In this document: piece by piece, positions 1 through 5,510 of the stretch | Layout of the letters: each line of letters opens with the position of its first letter | Position numbering within the stretch: position 1 is the first letter of the stretch | Assembly: GCA_903926695.1 (NCBI GenBank) | Contig: CAIYKK010000704.1 | Location: forward strand, 1 to 10,085 | Direction of reading: 5' to 3' | DNA from: an uncultured Burkholderiales bacterium | Lineage (GTDB): Bacteria > Pseudomonadota > Gammaproteobacteria > Burkholderiales > Burkholderiaceae_C | Length of the DNA: 10,085 bases | Position numbers and translations under genes: made by a program | The notes under the pieces: generated by a model | Databases searched by the model: none | The model's input: only the letters and a program-made list of their open reading frames with translations | Told to the model about the DNA's origin: nothing

Positions 1-1
1 G

Positions 2-1138
2 CGCGGCATGGCCACCGGCATGGCCATCATGGGCTTTGGCGGCGGCGCGATGATCGGCTCGCCGCTGGCGGCTGATTTGATGAAATACTTTGCCTCGCCC
101 GCCACGACCGGCGTGACGCAGACTTTTGTCGTGATGGCGCTGATCTACTTCGTCTTCATGATGGGCGGCGCGCTGGCCTACCGCGTGCCTGAAACCGGCT
201 GGCTGCCCGCAGGCTGGACACCGCCCCCGGCGCAGGCGGGCAACGCCATGATCACGCCGCACCATGTGCATGTGAAAAAAGTCTGGGGCATTCCGCAGTT
301 CTGGCTGATCTGGATGGTGCTGTGCATGAACGTGAGCGCAGGTATCGGCGTGATCGGCATGGCATCGCCCATGCTGCAGGAGGTGTTTGGCGGTGCGCTG
401 ATCGGCGTGCATGCCAAGTTTGGTGAACTGGACAAGGTGCAACTTGCCGCCATTGCCAGCGTGGCCGCCGGTTTCACGGCGCTGCTGAGTTTGTTCAACA
501 TCGGCGGGCGGTTTTTCTGGGCCAGTTTGTCGGACAAGATGGGCCGCAAGCTGACGTATGTGACGTTTTTTGTGCTCGGCGGCGCGCTGTATTTCAGCGT
601 GCCGGGCAGCGCGGCGGCGGGCAGCATTGTGCTGTTTGTGGCGGCGTTCTGCGTAATTTTGAGCATGTACGGTGGCGGTTTTGCCACCGTGCCGGCTTAT
701 CTGGCGGACCTGTTTGGCACGCAGATGGTGGGCGCGATTCATGGTCGCCTGCTGACCGCCTGGGCCACGGCGGGCATTCTGGGGCCGGTGGTGGTGAACT
801 ACATGCGCGAGTACCAGCTCGGGCTGGGCATTCCGCGCGAGCAGGTCTATAACCAGACGATGTACATCCTGACCGGCATGCTGGTCGTCGGGTTGATTTG
901 CAACCTGCTGGTGCGTCCGCTGGACGATAAACATTTCATGACAGCCGCCGAGTTGGCCGAAGAAAAGCGCCTGGCGCGTGAAAAAGCCTCGGTGTCAGAA
1001 CTGCACCGCAGCCAGATGGATGGCGATTCTGGCGCGGTCAGCCCGGCGCTGGTGGTGCTGGCCTGGCTGGTTGTGGGCCTGCCGCTGGCCTGGGGCGCTT
1101 ACCGCACGCTGCAAAGCGTGGCCAAGTTTTTTAACTGA
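2..1138 (+). CDS. MFS transporter, oxalate/formate antiporter (OFA) type, 5' truncated by window edge
   Basis: This is the C-terminal 378 residues of an inner-membrane major facilitator; the reading frame is open to the left edge, so the true start lies outside. The visible N-terminal part carries a glycine-rich helix (GMAIMGFGGGAMIGSPLA) typical of the oxalate/formate antiporter family. A hydrophilic central loop follows (roughly codons 65-95, with HHVHVKKVW), and then several hydrophobic helices. The segment FFWASLSDKMGRK is the conserved cytoplasmic loop motif of MFS carriers (D-K-x-G-R-K). A charged stretch (AELAEEKRLAREKASVSEL) precedes a last membrane helix, as in the longer OFA proteins of Burkholderiales. 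The family exchanges small carboxylates such as oxalate and formate, but the substrate here cannot be read from sequence. It ends 36 bases before the convergent CAP gene and has the high GC of the flanking chromosome. Confidence 0.88.
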   Translation, partial: RGMATGMAIMGFGGGAMIGSPLAADLMKYFASPATTGVTQTFVVMALIYFVFMMGGALAYRVPETGWLPAGWTPPPAQAGNAMITPHHVHVKKVWGIPQFWLIWMVLCMNVSAGIGVIGMASPMLQEVFGGALIGVHAKFGELDKVQLAAIASVAAGFTALLSLFNIGGRFFWASLSDKMGRKLTYVTFFVLGGALYFSVPGSAAAGSIVLFVAAFCVILSMYGGGFATVPAYLADLFGTQMVGAIHGRLLTAWATAGILGPVVVNYMREYQLGLGIPREQVYNQTMYILTGMLVVGLICNLLVRPLDDKHFMTAAELAEEKRLAREKASVSELHRSQMDGDSGAVSPALVVLAWLVVGLPLAWGAYRTLQSVAKFFN

Positions 1139-1174
1139 TCCCCGGCACCGCCCGGTCAGCACGGCGCAGGATTT

Positions 1175-1792
1175 TTATTTCGATTGATCTTCGGTGTTTT
1201 TTGTGGTCAGGAGCGGCTCCGACTCCAGCTCCTGACCAAACCAGACAACCGCATAATGTTCAGAGATACCTGCGCCAATCGCCTCCCATTTTATTTTTTC
1301 CCAAATGCCTGAGTTGATCATCACCGCGTGGTGACCGGAACTGGTTTTCCAAGCCTCAGCCACGCGGGGAAGTGAAAAAATCCCATCGGATTTATAAGCG
1401 ATTTCAAATCCATTGCCGGTGTAGAAATTAGCAGTGATTTCCCGTGGTTTATTCCACATGCACTGTGCTTTGGCGTGGTCCGGCGTGTAGCAGCAAGAAC
1501 TCCAGTCGCCTGACGAAGACCAGCTGTGCATATTGCATGCGCCAGCAGGACTGCTTTTTTCCAGGTCTTTGGCATGCGCATCCGCCACCTTCATCAGCGA
1601 TGGCGATATGGGAATAATGGGAAGCCCACGGGTGAGGCGGTAGTCGTTGAGTATTTTTATCAACTGGACTTCAGGCTCATTGGGGAGGGTTTGCGCCCAG
1701 GATGAATTCAGTTGTGCCAGTGAAAATAATGCGGTTAATGAGAGGAGAGAAGTTTGAAGAACTTTTTTCGAGTTGTTTTTGTCTGGGCGCAT
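1175..1792 (-). CDS. Secreted CAP (SCP/PR1-like) domain protein
   Basis: A 205-residue protein with a Sec-type signal peptide: a basic start (residues 1-10), a hydrophobic core (about 11-28) and a probable cleavage after SWA near residue 33. The rest resembles a CAP domain. An N-terminal helix (IKILNDYRLTRGLPIIPISP, about 45-64) is followed by a long helix (MKVADAHAKDLE), then CNMHSW (86-91) with a candidate conserved His89. GHHAVMINSGIW (153-164) and the closing strand YAVVWFGQELE (180-190) follow. Six cysteines cluster at 86-111, several of which could form disulfides outside the cytoplasm. CAP proteins are extracellular or periplasmic with varied, mostly unknown bacterial roles, so no substrate is proposed. 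It lies 33 bases after the pRiA4b-like gene on the same strand, probably in one transcript, and no strong Shine-Dalgarno is visible before the ATG. Its base composition is AT-richer than the MFS gene. Confidence 0.82.
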   Translation of the reverse strand: MRPDKNNSKKVLQTSLLSLTALFSLAQLNSSWAQTLPNEPEVQLIKILNDYRLTRGLPIIPISPSLMKVADAHAKDLEKSSPAGACNMHSWSSSGDWSSCCYTPDHAKAQCMWNKPREITANFYTGNGFEIAYKSDGIFSLPRVAEAWKTSSGHHAVMINSGIWEKIKWEAIGAGISEHYAVVWFGQELESEPLLTTKNTEDQSK

Positions 1793-1825
1793 GCTTCAAA
1801 GAGATTTAAAAATAGTGTATTGATT

Positions 1826-2287
1826 TTATTCCTCATCGTCCTCATCGTCCTCATCACCGTACTGCTTTGGTTTGATGCCGGACTCTTCGACGAGGAGCGG
1901 ATATTGCACATCGGGTTCTGGATCTTTTTCTTTACGCAGCTTGCTGATTGAAAATTTCCAGGAATCCCCGAAGTCGAACAAATAATATAGTTTGTGATCT
2001 TTTGGTAGAGGAAAAATTTCAGAAAGTATCGCAGTCTCTCCGTCGCCCTGAAATTTATTCTCCGCATCGAAAGAAAAATCGTCGCTAGAAATGCTTTTCT
2101 TGCTGCTCCAGCTTCTTCCTGTATAAAACTCATGCAAGTGGTCGTCGTCGAAGTCCACATAACTCTGGATAGCATTGTGCAAATCATAAAGCGTCGCACT
2201 GTCAAGGATTTCAAACTTTGCAACCCAATCATCTGGTGAAGGCTGAAAACTCGATAGTTTGACTTTTAGTGTATAAATCTTTGTCAT
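1826..2287 (-). CDS. Plasmid pRiA4b ORF-3-like family protein
   Basis: A 153-residue, cytoplasmic, acidic protein. It shows the hallmark pattern of the pRiA4b ORF-3 family (PF07929): a leading strand (YTLKVKLSSF), the segment TLYDLHNAIQSYVDFDDDHLHEF (about 32-54), and near the end LYYLFDFGDSWKFSI (about 101-115). The family is common on plasmids, in integrated elements and in integron cassettes; its biochemical function is not established. The C-terminus is a run of Asp and Glu (last 11 residues) encoded by a 9-base tandem repeat. No convincing Shine-Dalgarno precedes the ATG; an AGAG lies about 10 bases upstream. It sits 129 bases downstream of a candidate attC junction and just ahead of the CAP gene, so the two may form the next cassette. 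The call is firm at family level; function is unknown. Confidence 0.85.
   Translation of the reverse strand: MTKIYTLKVKLSSFQPSPDDWVAKFEILDSATLYDLHNAIQSYVDFDDDHLHEFYTGRSWSSKKSISSDDFSFDAENKFQGDGETAILSEIFPLPKDHKLYYLFDFGDSWKFSISKLRKEKDPEPDVQYPLLVEESGIKPKQYGDEDDEDDEE
1831..1857. repeat. 9-bp tandem repeat encoding an acidic tail
   Basis: On the + strand the unit CCTCATCGT occurs twice in a row and a third time with its last two bases changed. Read on the minus strand it encodes repeating Asp-Glu-Asp residues at the end of the pRiA4b-like protein. The unit is a multiple of three, so changes in copy number would lengthen or shorten the tail without a frameshift. Confidence 0.8.
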
Positions 2288-2416
2288 ATTTTTTTGGCTC
2301 TATGATATTTCAGCTAACCACATTAGCCGACTGTTGGAGTAGTAGTGCCAGTTAATTAATTGGAATTTGACCCTGATTCTTTTAGTGTTGCACTTCTTAT
2401 TTGAAATTGCGCGTGT

Positions 2417-2479
2417 GCCTAACGTTAAATTAACAAGCCGGCCGTTTCTGGCCTGTTCAGCTCGAATGTAGGGTTCGGC
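2417..2479 (-). other. Candidate integron attC recombination site
   Basis: Read on the minus strand, this 63-nt imperfect palindrome begins GCCGAAC (2479-2473) and ends GTTAGGC (2423-2417), which pair except at one position and fit the R''/R' boxes (RYYYAAC and GTTRRRY), with one mismatch in R''. Inside, CGAGCTG (2464-2458) can pair with CGGCTTG (2440-2434) with two G-T wobbles, matching the L''/L' arrangement; CGGCTT is a usual L' core. A smaller GGCC stem lies in the loop. It starts 15 bases after the DUF2513 stop codon, exactly where a cassette carries its attC, and its length resembles the short attC of aadA cassettes. A factor-independent terminator is the alternative: AACAGGCC/GGCTTGTT can pair and AT-rich DNA follows, but there is no clean T tract. 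Confidence 0.6.
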
Positions 2480-2494
2480 ATCGCAGTTTAGTTA

Positions 2495-2908
2495 TCACTC
2501 TAATGCGCTCTTCAATGCGAGCATCCCTAATGCCTTAATTGCATCAAATGTCAATTCAATTCCTTTTGTTCTGGCTGTCACCTTAATCTTTTCCCAGATC
2601 GTGGTTGATCTCATGGTGTCGAGAAGATCATGACCTAACATAGTAAGTCGAGGGCTATGAAGACCATAACTGAACGACCCATCTGCTGATCTTAGAACTT
2701 GTAAGCCATCTATGTATCCATTATTAATTAGCAACTCATAGTGTCCCAAAATACGAGCTTCAATAGCCAAATATTCTTTTAGATGCGTTTCATAAGTATC
2801 CCATGCTTGAGTCGTCCAGACCGGCTTTGCACGTATTTCAGAAAGAAGATCATTTTCCTCCTCAATATCAGTAAGTTGCTTTCGTAGCAAATCCCAGTCT
2901 CGCTTCAT
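2495..2908 (-). CDS. DUF2513 domain-containing protein
   Basis: A 137-residue soluble protein without signal peptide or membrane segment. It opens with MKRDWDLLRKQLTDIEEEN, the characteristic start of DUF2513 proteins. It continues with HYELLINNGYIDGL (about 56-69), resembling a winged-helix layout in which a second helix is followed by GLI-like residues. RLTMLGHDLLDTMRSTTIWEKIK (about 87-109) corresponds to the family's conserved R-L-T-x-x-G-H-x-x-L-D motif. The C-terminal helix contains LTFDAIKALGMLA. The family is mainly found in prophages and other mobile DNA and has no proven function; a DNA-binding role is only suggested by the predicted helices. The gene starts 52 bases after the upstream secreted-protein gene on the same strand and stops 15 bases before the attC-like palindrome. 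The Shine-Dalgarno is weak. Codon use is AT-rich compared with accD. Confidence 0.8.
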   Translation of the reverse strand: MKRDWDLLRKQLTDIEEENDLLSEIRAKPVWTTQAWDTYETHLKEYLAIEARILGHYELLINNGYIDGLQVLRSADGSFSYGLHSPRLTMLGHDLLDTMRSTTIWEKIKVTARTKGIELTFDAIKALGMLALKSALE

Positions 2909-2960
2909 TGTATGTGCCTGCTGTATGTAAGATTATGGTATTGAATTTTGTCTACCCCTT

Positions 2961-3476
2961 TTATTTGTGCTGGCAGGCGAAGAAGCCGATCGACCCGATA
3001 AGCGTATTTGGCGATACCTCACGACCACTGCTGGAGAGCGTCTCGAGAGTAGTGACTTCATCGAAAAAGACACGGCCCCCGCTGTGGTTGATGCTGTCGC
3101 ACCAAAACCGTAATACATGGTCACCTAGTGCGTTGTTTACGGCTATATAAGCCATGTTGTTGGCTCCCTTGAACCTAACGATGCATCGCAGTTCTATATA
3201 TAGGTCGTTGCCGTTCTCCGCCATGACCTTCACGCGCTGACCATCTGCCGTTACCCGTTTCCATCCGCTAGGAAGTTTTTCTTTTGATTCTTGCTCGTAA
3301 CCCGAATGAGACTGGTTTGCAACGCATTTTTGAACCTGCTGCCAGCGCGCGACTTCTTCGTTGATGGTACGTTGTTGTGCGTCTGTCCGTATTTGCGAGT
3401 AAGCAGGCGATGCGGCGAGAATTCCCACTGTCGTAAGTGCAATTGCTAGGGATCGCATCGTATTAAGTGCATTCAT
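2961..3476 (-). CDS. Secreted protein of unknown family
   Basis: A 171-residue protein with a clear Sec signal peptide: MNALNTMRS, then hydrophobic LAIALTTVGILAASPAYS, with likely cleavage after residue 27. The mature part is hydrophilic and has four cysteines (51, 98, 126, 168), an even number that could form two disulfides in the periplasm. Other landmarks are EEVARWQQVQKCV (about 40-52), GWKRVTADGQRVKV (71-84) and LYIELRCIVRF (92-102). I recognise no family. The start is chosen at 3476 because GGAG stands seven bases upstream and the signal peptide then begins at residue 1. An in-frame ATG at 3599, itself preceded by AAGGCGGAG and close to the GTTAGGC junction, would add 41 residues ahead of the signal sequence and is the alternative. 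It is the first gene after the candidate attI, the position best transcribed in an integron. Confidence 0.72.
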   Translation of the reverse strand: MNALNTMRSLAIALTTVGILAASPAYSQIRTDAQQRTINEEVARWQQVQKCVANQSHSGYEQESKEKLPSGWKRVTADGQRVKVMAENGNDLYIELRCIVRFKGANNMAYIAVNNALGDHVLRFWCDSINHSGGRVFFDEVTTLETLSSSGREVSPNTLIGSIGFFACQHK

Positions 3477-3483
3477 TTTGCAT

Positions 3484-3487
3484 CTCC
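3484..3487 (-). promoter_or_regulatory. Ribosome-binding site deciding the secreted-protein start
   Basis: GGAG on the minus strand, seven bases before the ATG at 3476. It supports the start that puts the hydrophobic signal sequence at the N-terminus rather than the upstream in-frame ATG at 3599. Confidence 0.6.
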
Positions 3488-3620
3488 AGTTCAATTTTTG
3501 AAATATCGTAAAATTGAGCGTTTTGATAACATTGTTTTTTGTTAAAAAGTAATGTGATGCCGCTCCTTTTAGAGCTTGATATTTTCCTCGAATGCTCATG
3601 ACTCCGCCTTTTAATTTGAT

Positions 3621-3686
3621 GCCTAACTATATTTAGATGTTACCATCCTAGCATGGCTAGGCGGTATAAATCAATTGGCGTCTAAC
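3621..3686. repeat. Imperfect palindrome between two integron-type heptamers
   Basis: The centre is a perfect stem CCTAGC/GCTAGG (3647-3652 and 3656-3661) with a three-base loop. TACC (3641-3644) and GGTA (3662-3665 with a small bulge) extend it, and ATTTA/TAAAT further out can also pair. The outer ends are GCCTAAC (3621-3627) and GTCTAAC (3680-3686) on the + strand. The inner arm opposite GCCTAAC reads GCCAATT on the minus strand, a degenerate R'' box. It may be an ORF-less cassette made only of an attC, or simply part of attI. Confidence 0.45.
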
Positions 3687-3763
3687 GAAAAGCTCATGGA
3701 TTTCTGAATTTAGAACGCCTAAAATTATGCGGATGGAAGCATCGTCACTTGGTCTTTTTTCCG
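3621..3763 (-). other. Candidate attI region between intI relic and first cassette
   Basis: Read on the minus strand, the region ends TCTAAATATAGTTAGGC at 3621, very like the end of class 1 attI (CCTAAAACAAAGTTAGGC, recalled from established knowledge). The junction is followed by a short leader with AAGGCGGAG and an ATG at 3599. The region lies between the intI start and the first cassette gene, where attI belongs. A second GTTRRRY heptamer, GTTAGAC, stands at 3686-3680, so the attI proper might end there and the 60 bases to 3621 be a separate inserted palindrome. Direct repeats like DR1/DR2 and a LexA box before intI were looked for and not found. Confidence 0.5.
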
Positions 3764-4084
3764 ATGTCTAAAAAACCTGTAAAACTGTTCGAGCATGTAC
3801 GTGCAGCCATTTGGATACACCATTATTCGATCCGTACTGAGCAGGCTTATGTCGATTGGGTGCGGCGCTATATCATTTTCCCAGCAAGCGCTACCCCGCA
3901 GATTTAGGAGCTTCGGGTGTGCAGTCTTTTTTCACACTGGGCCGTGGAGCGCAGGTCTCCACGCAAAATCAGACCAAGGCTGCCTTGCTGTTTTTGGACA
4001 AAGATGTGTTTAATCAGGCGCAGGTCATTGAAGCGGCCCCTCATATGGATGAGCAGCCGCGCAACGCGCCGTCTCGTTGTGACG
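3764..4084 (+). pseudogene. intI: Integron integrase relic (N-terminal part only, frameshifted)
   Basis: From the ATG at 3764 the first frame reads 47 codons and contains HHYSIRTEQAYVDWVRRYIIF (residues 19-39), the signature N-terminal segment of IntI tyrosine recombinases. It then runs to a stop at 3905. The homology continues in the next frame as SKRYPADLGASGVQSFF (about 3884-3934), returns to the first frame as SHWAVER (3932-3952), and shifts again to QVSTQNQTKAALLFLDKDVF (about 3953-4012). A weaker match (RRLVVT, frame 1 again) runs to about 4084. About 115 of roughly 320-340 residues remain. The core-binding domain is broken by at least three frameshifts, and the catalytic domain with its R-H-x-x-R and Tyr residues is absent. 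The relic ends nine bases before the accD stop codon, suggesting a deletion or rearrangement joined them. It is divergent from the cassette genes, as in integrons. Confidence 0.85.
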
Positions 4085-4092
4085 TGAAGCGT

Positions 4093-4965
4093 TCAGCTCA
4101 CCGCATCCGCTGGCTGCTTGAGCAGCATGGCCAGCGAACTGGCCACAGTCTTGCGCAGCTCGCGCCGGTCGCAAATAAAGTCCACCGCGCCTTTCGTCTG
4201 CAAAAACTCGGCGCGCTGGAAGCCTTCGGGCAGCGTCACGCGCACGGTCGATTCGATCACGCGGGGGCCGGCAAAGCCGATCAGCGCCTTGGGTTCGGCA
4301 ATCACGATGTCGCCGAGAAAGGCAAAGCTGGCGCTGACGCCGCCCATCGTCGGGTCGGTCAGCACGCTGATGTAGGGCAGGCCTTTTTTGGCCAGGCGCG
4401 TCAGGGCCGCGTTGGTTTTGGCCATCTGCATCAGGCTCAGCAGCCCTTCCTGCATGCGGGCACCGCCGGTGGCGGCAAAGCTGATGAAAGGCACTTTTTG
4501 CTCGATGGCCGCATGCACGCCGCGCACAAAACGCTCGCCGACCACGCTGCCCATGCTGCCGCCCATGAAGTCGAATTCAAAACAGGCCGCCACCACGGCG
4601 ATACTGTGAACCGCGCCGCCCATCACCACCAGCGCGTCGGTTTCGCCGGTGTTGTCCATCGTTTCTTTCAGGCGCTCGGGGTATTTTTTGCTGTCCTTGA
4701 ATTTCAGCGCATCGACCGGCAGCACTTCCTGGCCGAGTTCGTAGCGGCCTTCGGCGTCCAGAAAAGCGTTGAGCCGCGCGCGTGCGCCGATGCGGTGGTG
4801 GTGGCTGCACTGCGGGCAGACGTTCTGGTTTTTTTCCAGATCGGTTTTGTAGAGCACGGCTTCGCAACTGGGGCATTTGATCCACAGGCCTTCGGGCATG
4901 CTGCGGCGATCCGTGGGGCGGTTCTGGCTGATTTTCGGGGGCAGGAGTTTTTCTAACCAAGACAT
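4093..4965 (-). CDS. accD: Acetyl-CoA carboxylase carboxyltransferase subunit beta
   Basis: A 290-residue, full-length AccD. With AccA it forms the cytoplasmic carboxyltransferase that moves the carboxyl group from biotinylated AccB to acetyl-CoA, giving malonyl-CoA, the first committed step of fatty-acid synthesis. The N-terminal zinc ribbon has Cys31, Cys34, Cys50 and Cys53 (CPSC and CPQC). Carboxyltransferase motifs follow: [14 protein letters not shown] (131-144), TGGARMQEG (166-174), the oxyanion-hole region [16 protein letters not shown] (204-219) and [10 protein letters not shown] (231-240). The start is supported by AAGGA eight to nine bases before the ATG. In many Burkholderiales accD follows trpA and precedes folC; here neither neighbour is present. 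An intI relic lies 3' and an IS5-type transposase relic lies 5'. It is intact and, as an essential gene, presumably expressed from its own promoter in 4966-5173, though I see no convincing -35/-10 pair. Confidence 0.97.
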   Translation of the reverse strand: MSWLEKLLPPKISQNRPTDRRSMPEGLWIKCPSCEAVLYKTDLEKNQNVCPQCSHHHRIGARARLNAFLDAEGRYELGQEVLPVDALKFKDSKKYPERLKETMDNTGETDALVVMGGAVHSIAVVAACFEFDFMGGSMGSVVGERFVRGVHAAIEQKVPFISFAATGGARMQEGLLSLMQMAKTNAALTRLAKKGLPYISVLTDPTMGGVSASFAFLGDIVIAEPKALIGFAGPRVIESTVRVTLPEGFQRAEFLQTKGAVDFICDRRELRKTVASSLAMLLKQPADAVS

Positions 4966-5173
4966 AGCGTCAGTCCTTGTGGGGGTAGTTTGTAGTTGGG
5001 GAATGAGCCGCAGGCATCAATCAAATAGTAACTGGATCAGTATGCACTAGTGTCGCGTCTTGCATCTGAAGCCGATTTTCTCCAGAGAATCATACCGACA
5101 GTTCGCTTAACAGGCCGCATCGACAATTTGAGACAGCCCTTCTTCCACCCGACACAAACCCGAACGAAATCAC

Positions 5174-5448
5174 ATGCGCGGAGCCGACACTTTCAATGAA
5201 ACCGCGTGTACGGTGCATCACCTGGACGATTTTGTCCCGAAGCATCACCCGCTGCGCGCAATAGAAGATGGATGGGCTGTTTGCCGGGATGTACGAGGCC
5301 GACAAGCAGGGCTGGCGCTCGGGCGAGCATTTCAGCGTGGACGGCAGCGATGAGCCCGGCAGCGGGGGCAGCTTCATCGGCCACACGCTGAGACAAGGGC
5401 TATGACGCCAAAGAGTTCATTGACGGGGCCAAAAACAGGCGTAGCGTC
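5174..5448 (+). pseudogene. IS5-family transposase relic with internal deletions
   Basis: Three overlapping fragments in three frames match IS5-type (DUF772 plus DDE) transposases. Frame one (ATG at 5174) gives MRGADTFNETACTVHHLDDFVPKHHPLRAI, the usual N-terminus. Frame two (from 5268) gives MDGLFAGMYEADKQGWR joined directly to SGEHFSVDG, which in intact enzymes are separated by over 100 residues; the HFSVDG aspartate is the first catalytic residue of the DDE triad. After a further loss, GGSFIGHTL remains. Frame three (from 5392) gives DKGYDAKEFID, which in intact proteins precedes the C-terminal catalytic part. Most of the roughly 350-residue enzyme is missing, so it is inactive. I could not define its inverted repeats. 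The rest of the gap upstream (4966-5173) and downstream (5449-5510) shows no gene. Confidence 0.82.
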
Positions 5449-5510
5449 AGGTTGCAAGGTTTTCAGCCTGTGGTGACCTGTAATCAGGGAAAACCCTTAT
5501 ATTCAAGCGC

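Larger units (their letters stand above)
2423..3626 (-). mobile_element. Candidate two-gene integron cassette
   Basis: The unit is bounded by two identical GTTAGGC heptamers on the minus strand, at 3627-3621 and 2423-2417; integron recombination cuts between G and TTAGGC. Between them, in order, are a short leader, the secreted hypothetical gene, the DUF2513 gene and the candidate attC. Both genes point toward the attC, as in ordinary cassettes. The length of about 1.2 kb is large for a one-gene cassette but fits two genes. No second attC separates the two genes (the gap at 2909-2960 has no GTTRRRY palindrome), so they would move together. The boundaries are seen directly; their identity as a cassette is inference. 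Confidence 0.55.
1175..4084. mobile_element. Degenerate chromosomal integron (intI relic, attI-like junction, cassette genes)
   Basis: The arrangement is the diagnostic one: an integrase gene relic reads rightward (3764-4084), and a run of small AT-rich genes of unrelated families reads leftward from a GTTAGGC junction placed between them. One attC-like palindrome ends the first unit. The cassette-like genes belong to families often seen in mobile arrays (pRiA4b ORF-3, DUF2513, secreted unknowns). The left limit is unclear because no attC was found after the CAP gene; that last unit may have lost its site or may not be a cassette. The integrase lacks its catalytic half, so the element should not be able to move by itself, though an integrase supplied from elsewhere might act on the sites. 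Confidence 0.62.

Noticed and set aside
1139..1180. Terminator between the MFS and CAP genes
   Set aside because: A T-rich stretch ATTTTTATTT is present, but the best stem (GCACCG/CGGCGC) has a mismatch and a long loop; too weak to annotate.
2288..2416. Promoter or further attC ahead of the pRiA4b-like gene
   Set aside because: GCTAA/TTAGC makes a small hairpin near 2313-2327, but no properly spaced -35/-10 pair and no GTTRRRY palindrome were found.
2909..2960. attC between the secreted-protein and DUF2513 genes
   Set aside because: The 52-base gap contains no GTTRRRY or RYYYAAC pair, so the two genes are treated as one unit.
3721..3763. LexA (SOS) box controlling intI
   Set aside because: No CTG-N10-CAG motif is visible in the bases before the intI ATG.
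3856..4956. Long + strand open frame running from the intI relic across accD
   Set aside because: Only its first 50 or so codons match IntI; the rest is antisense to accD and rich in His, Gln and Ala, so it is not one protein.
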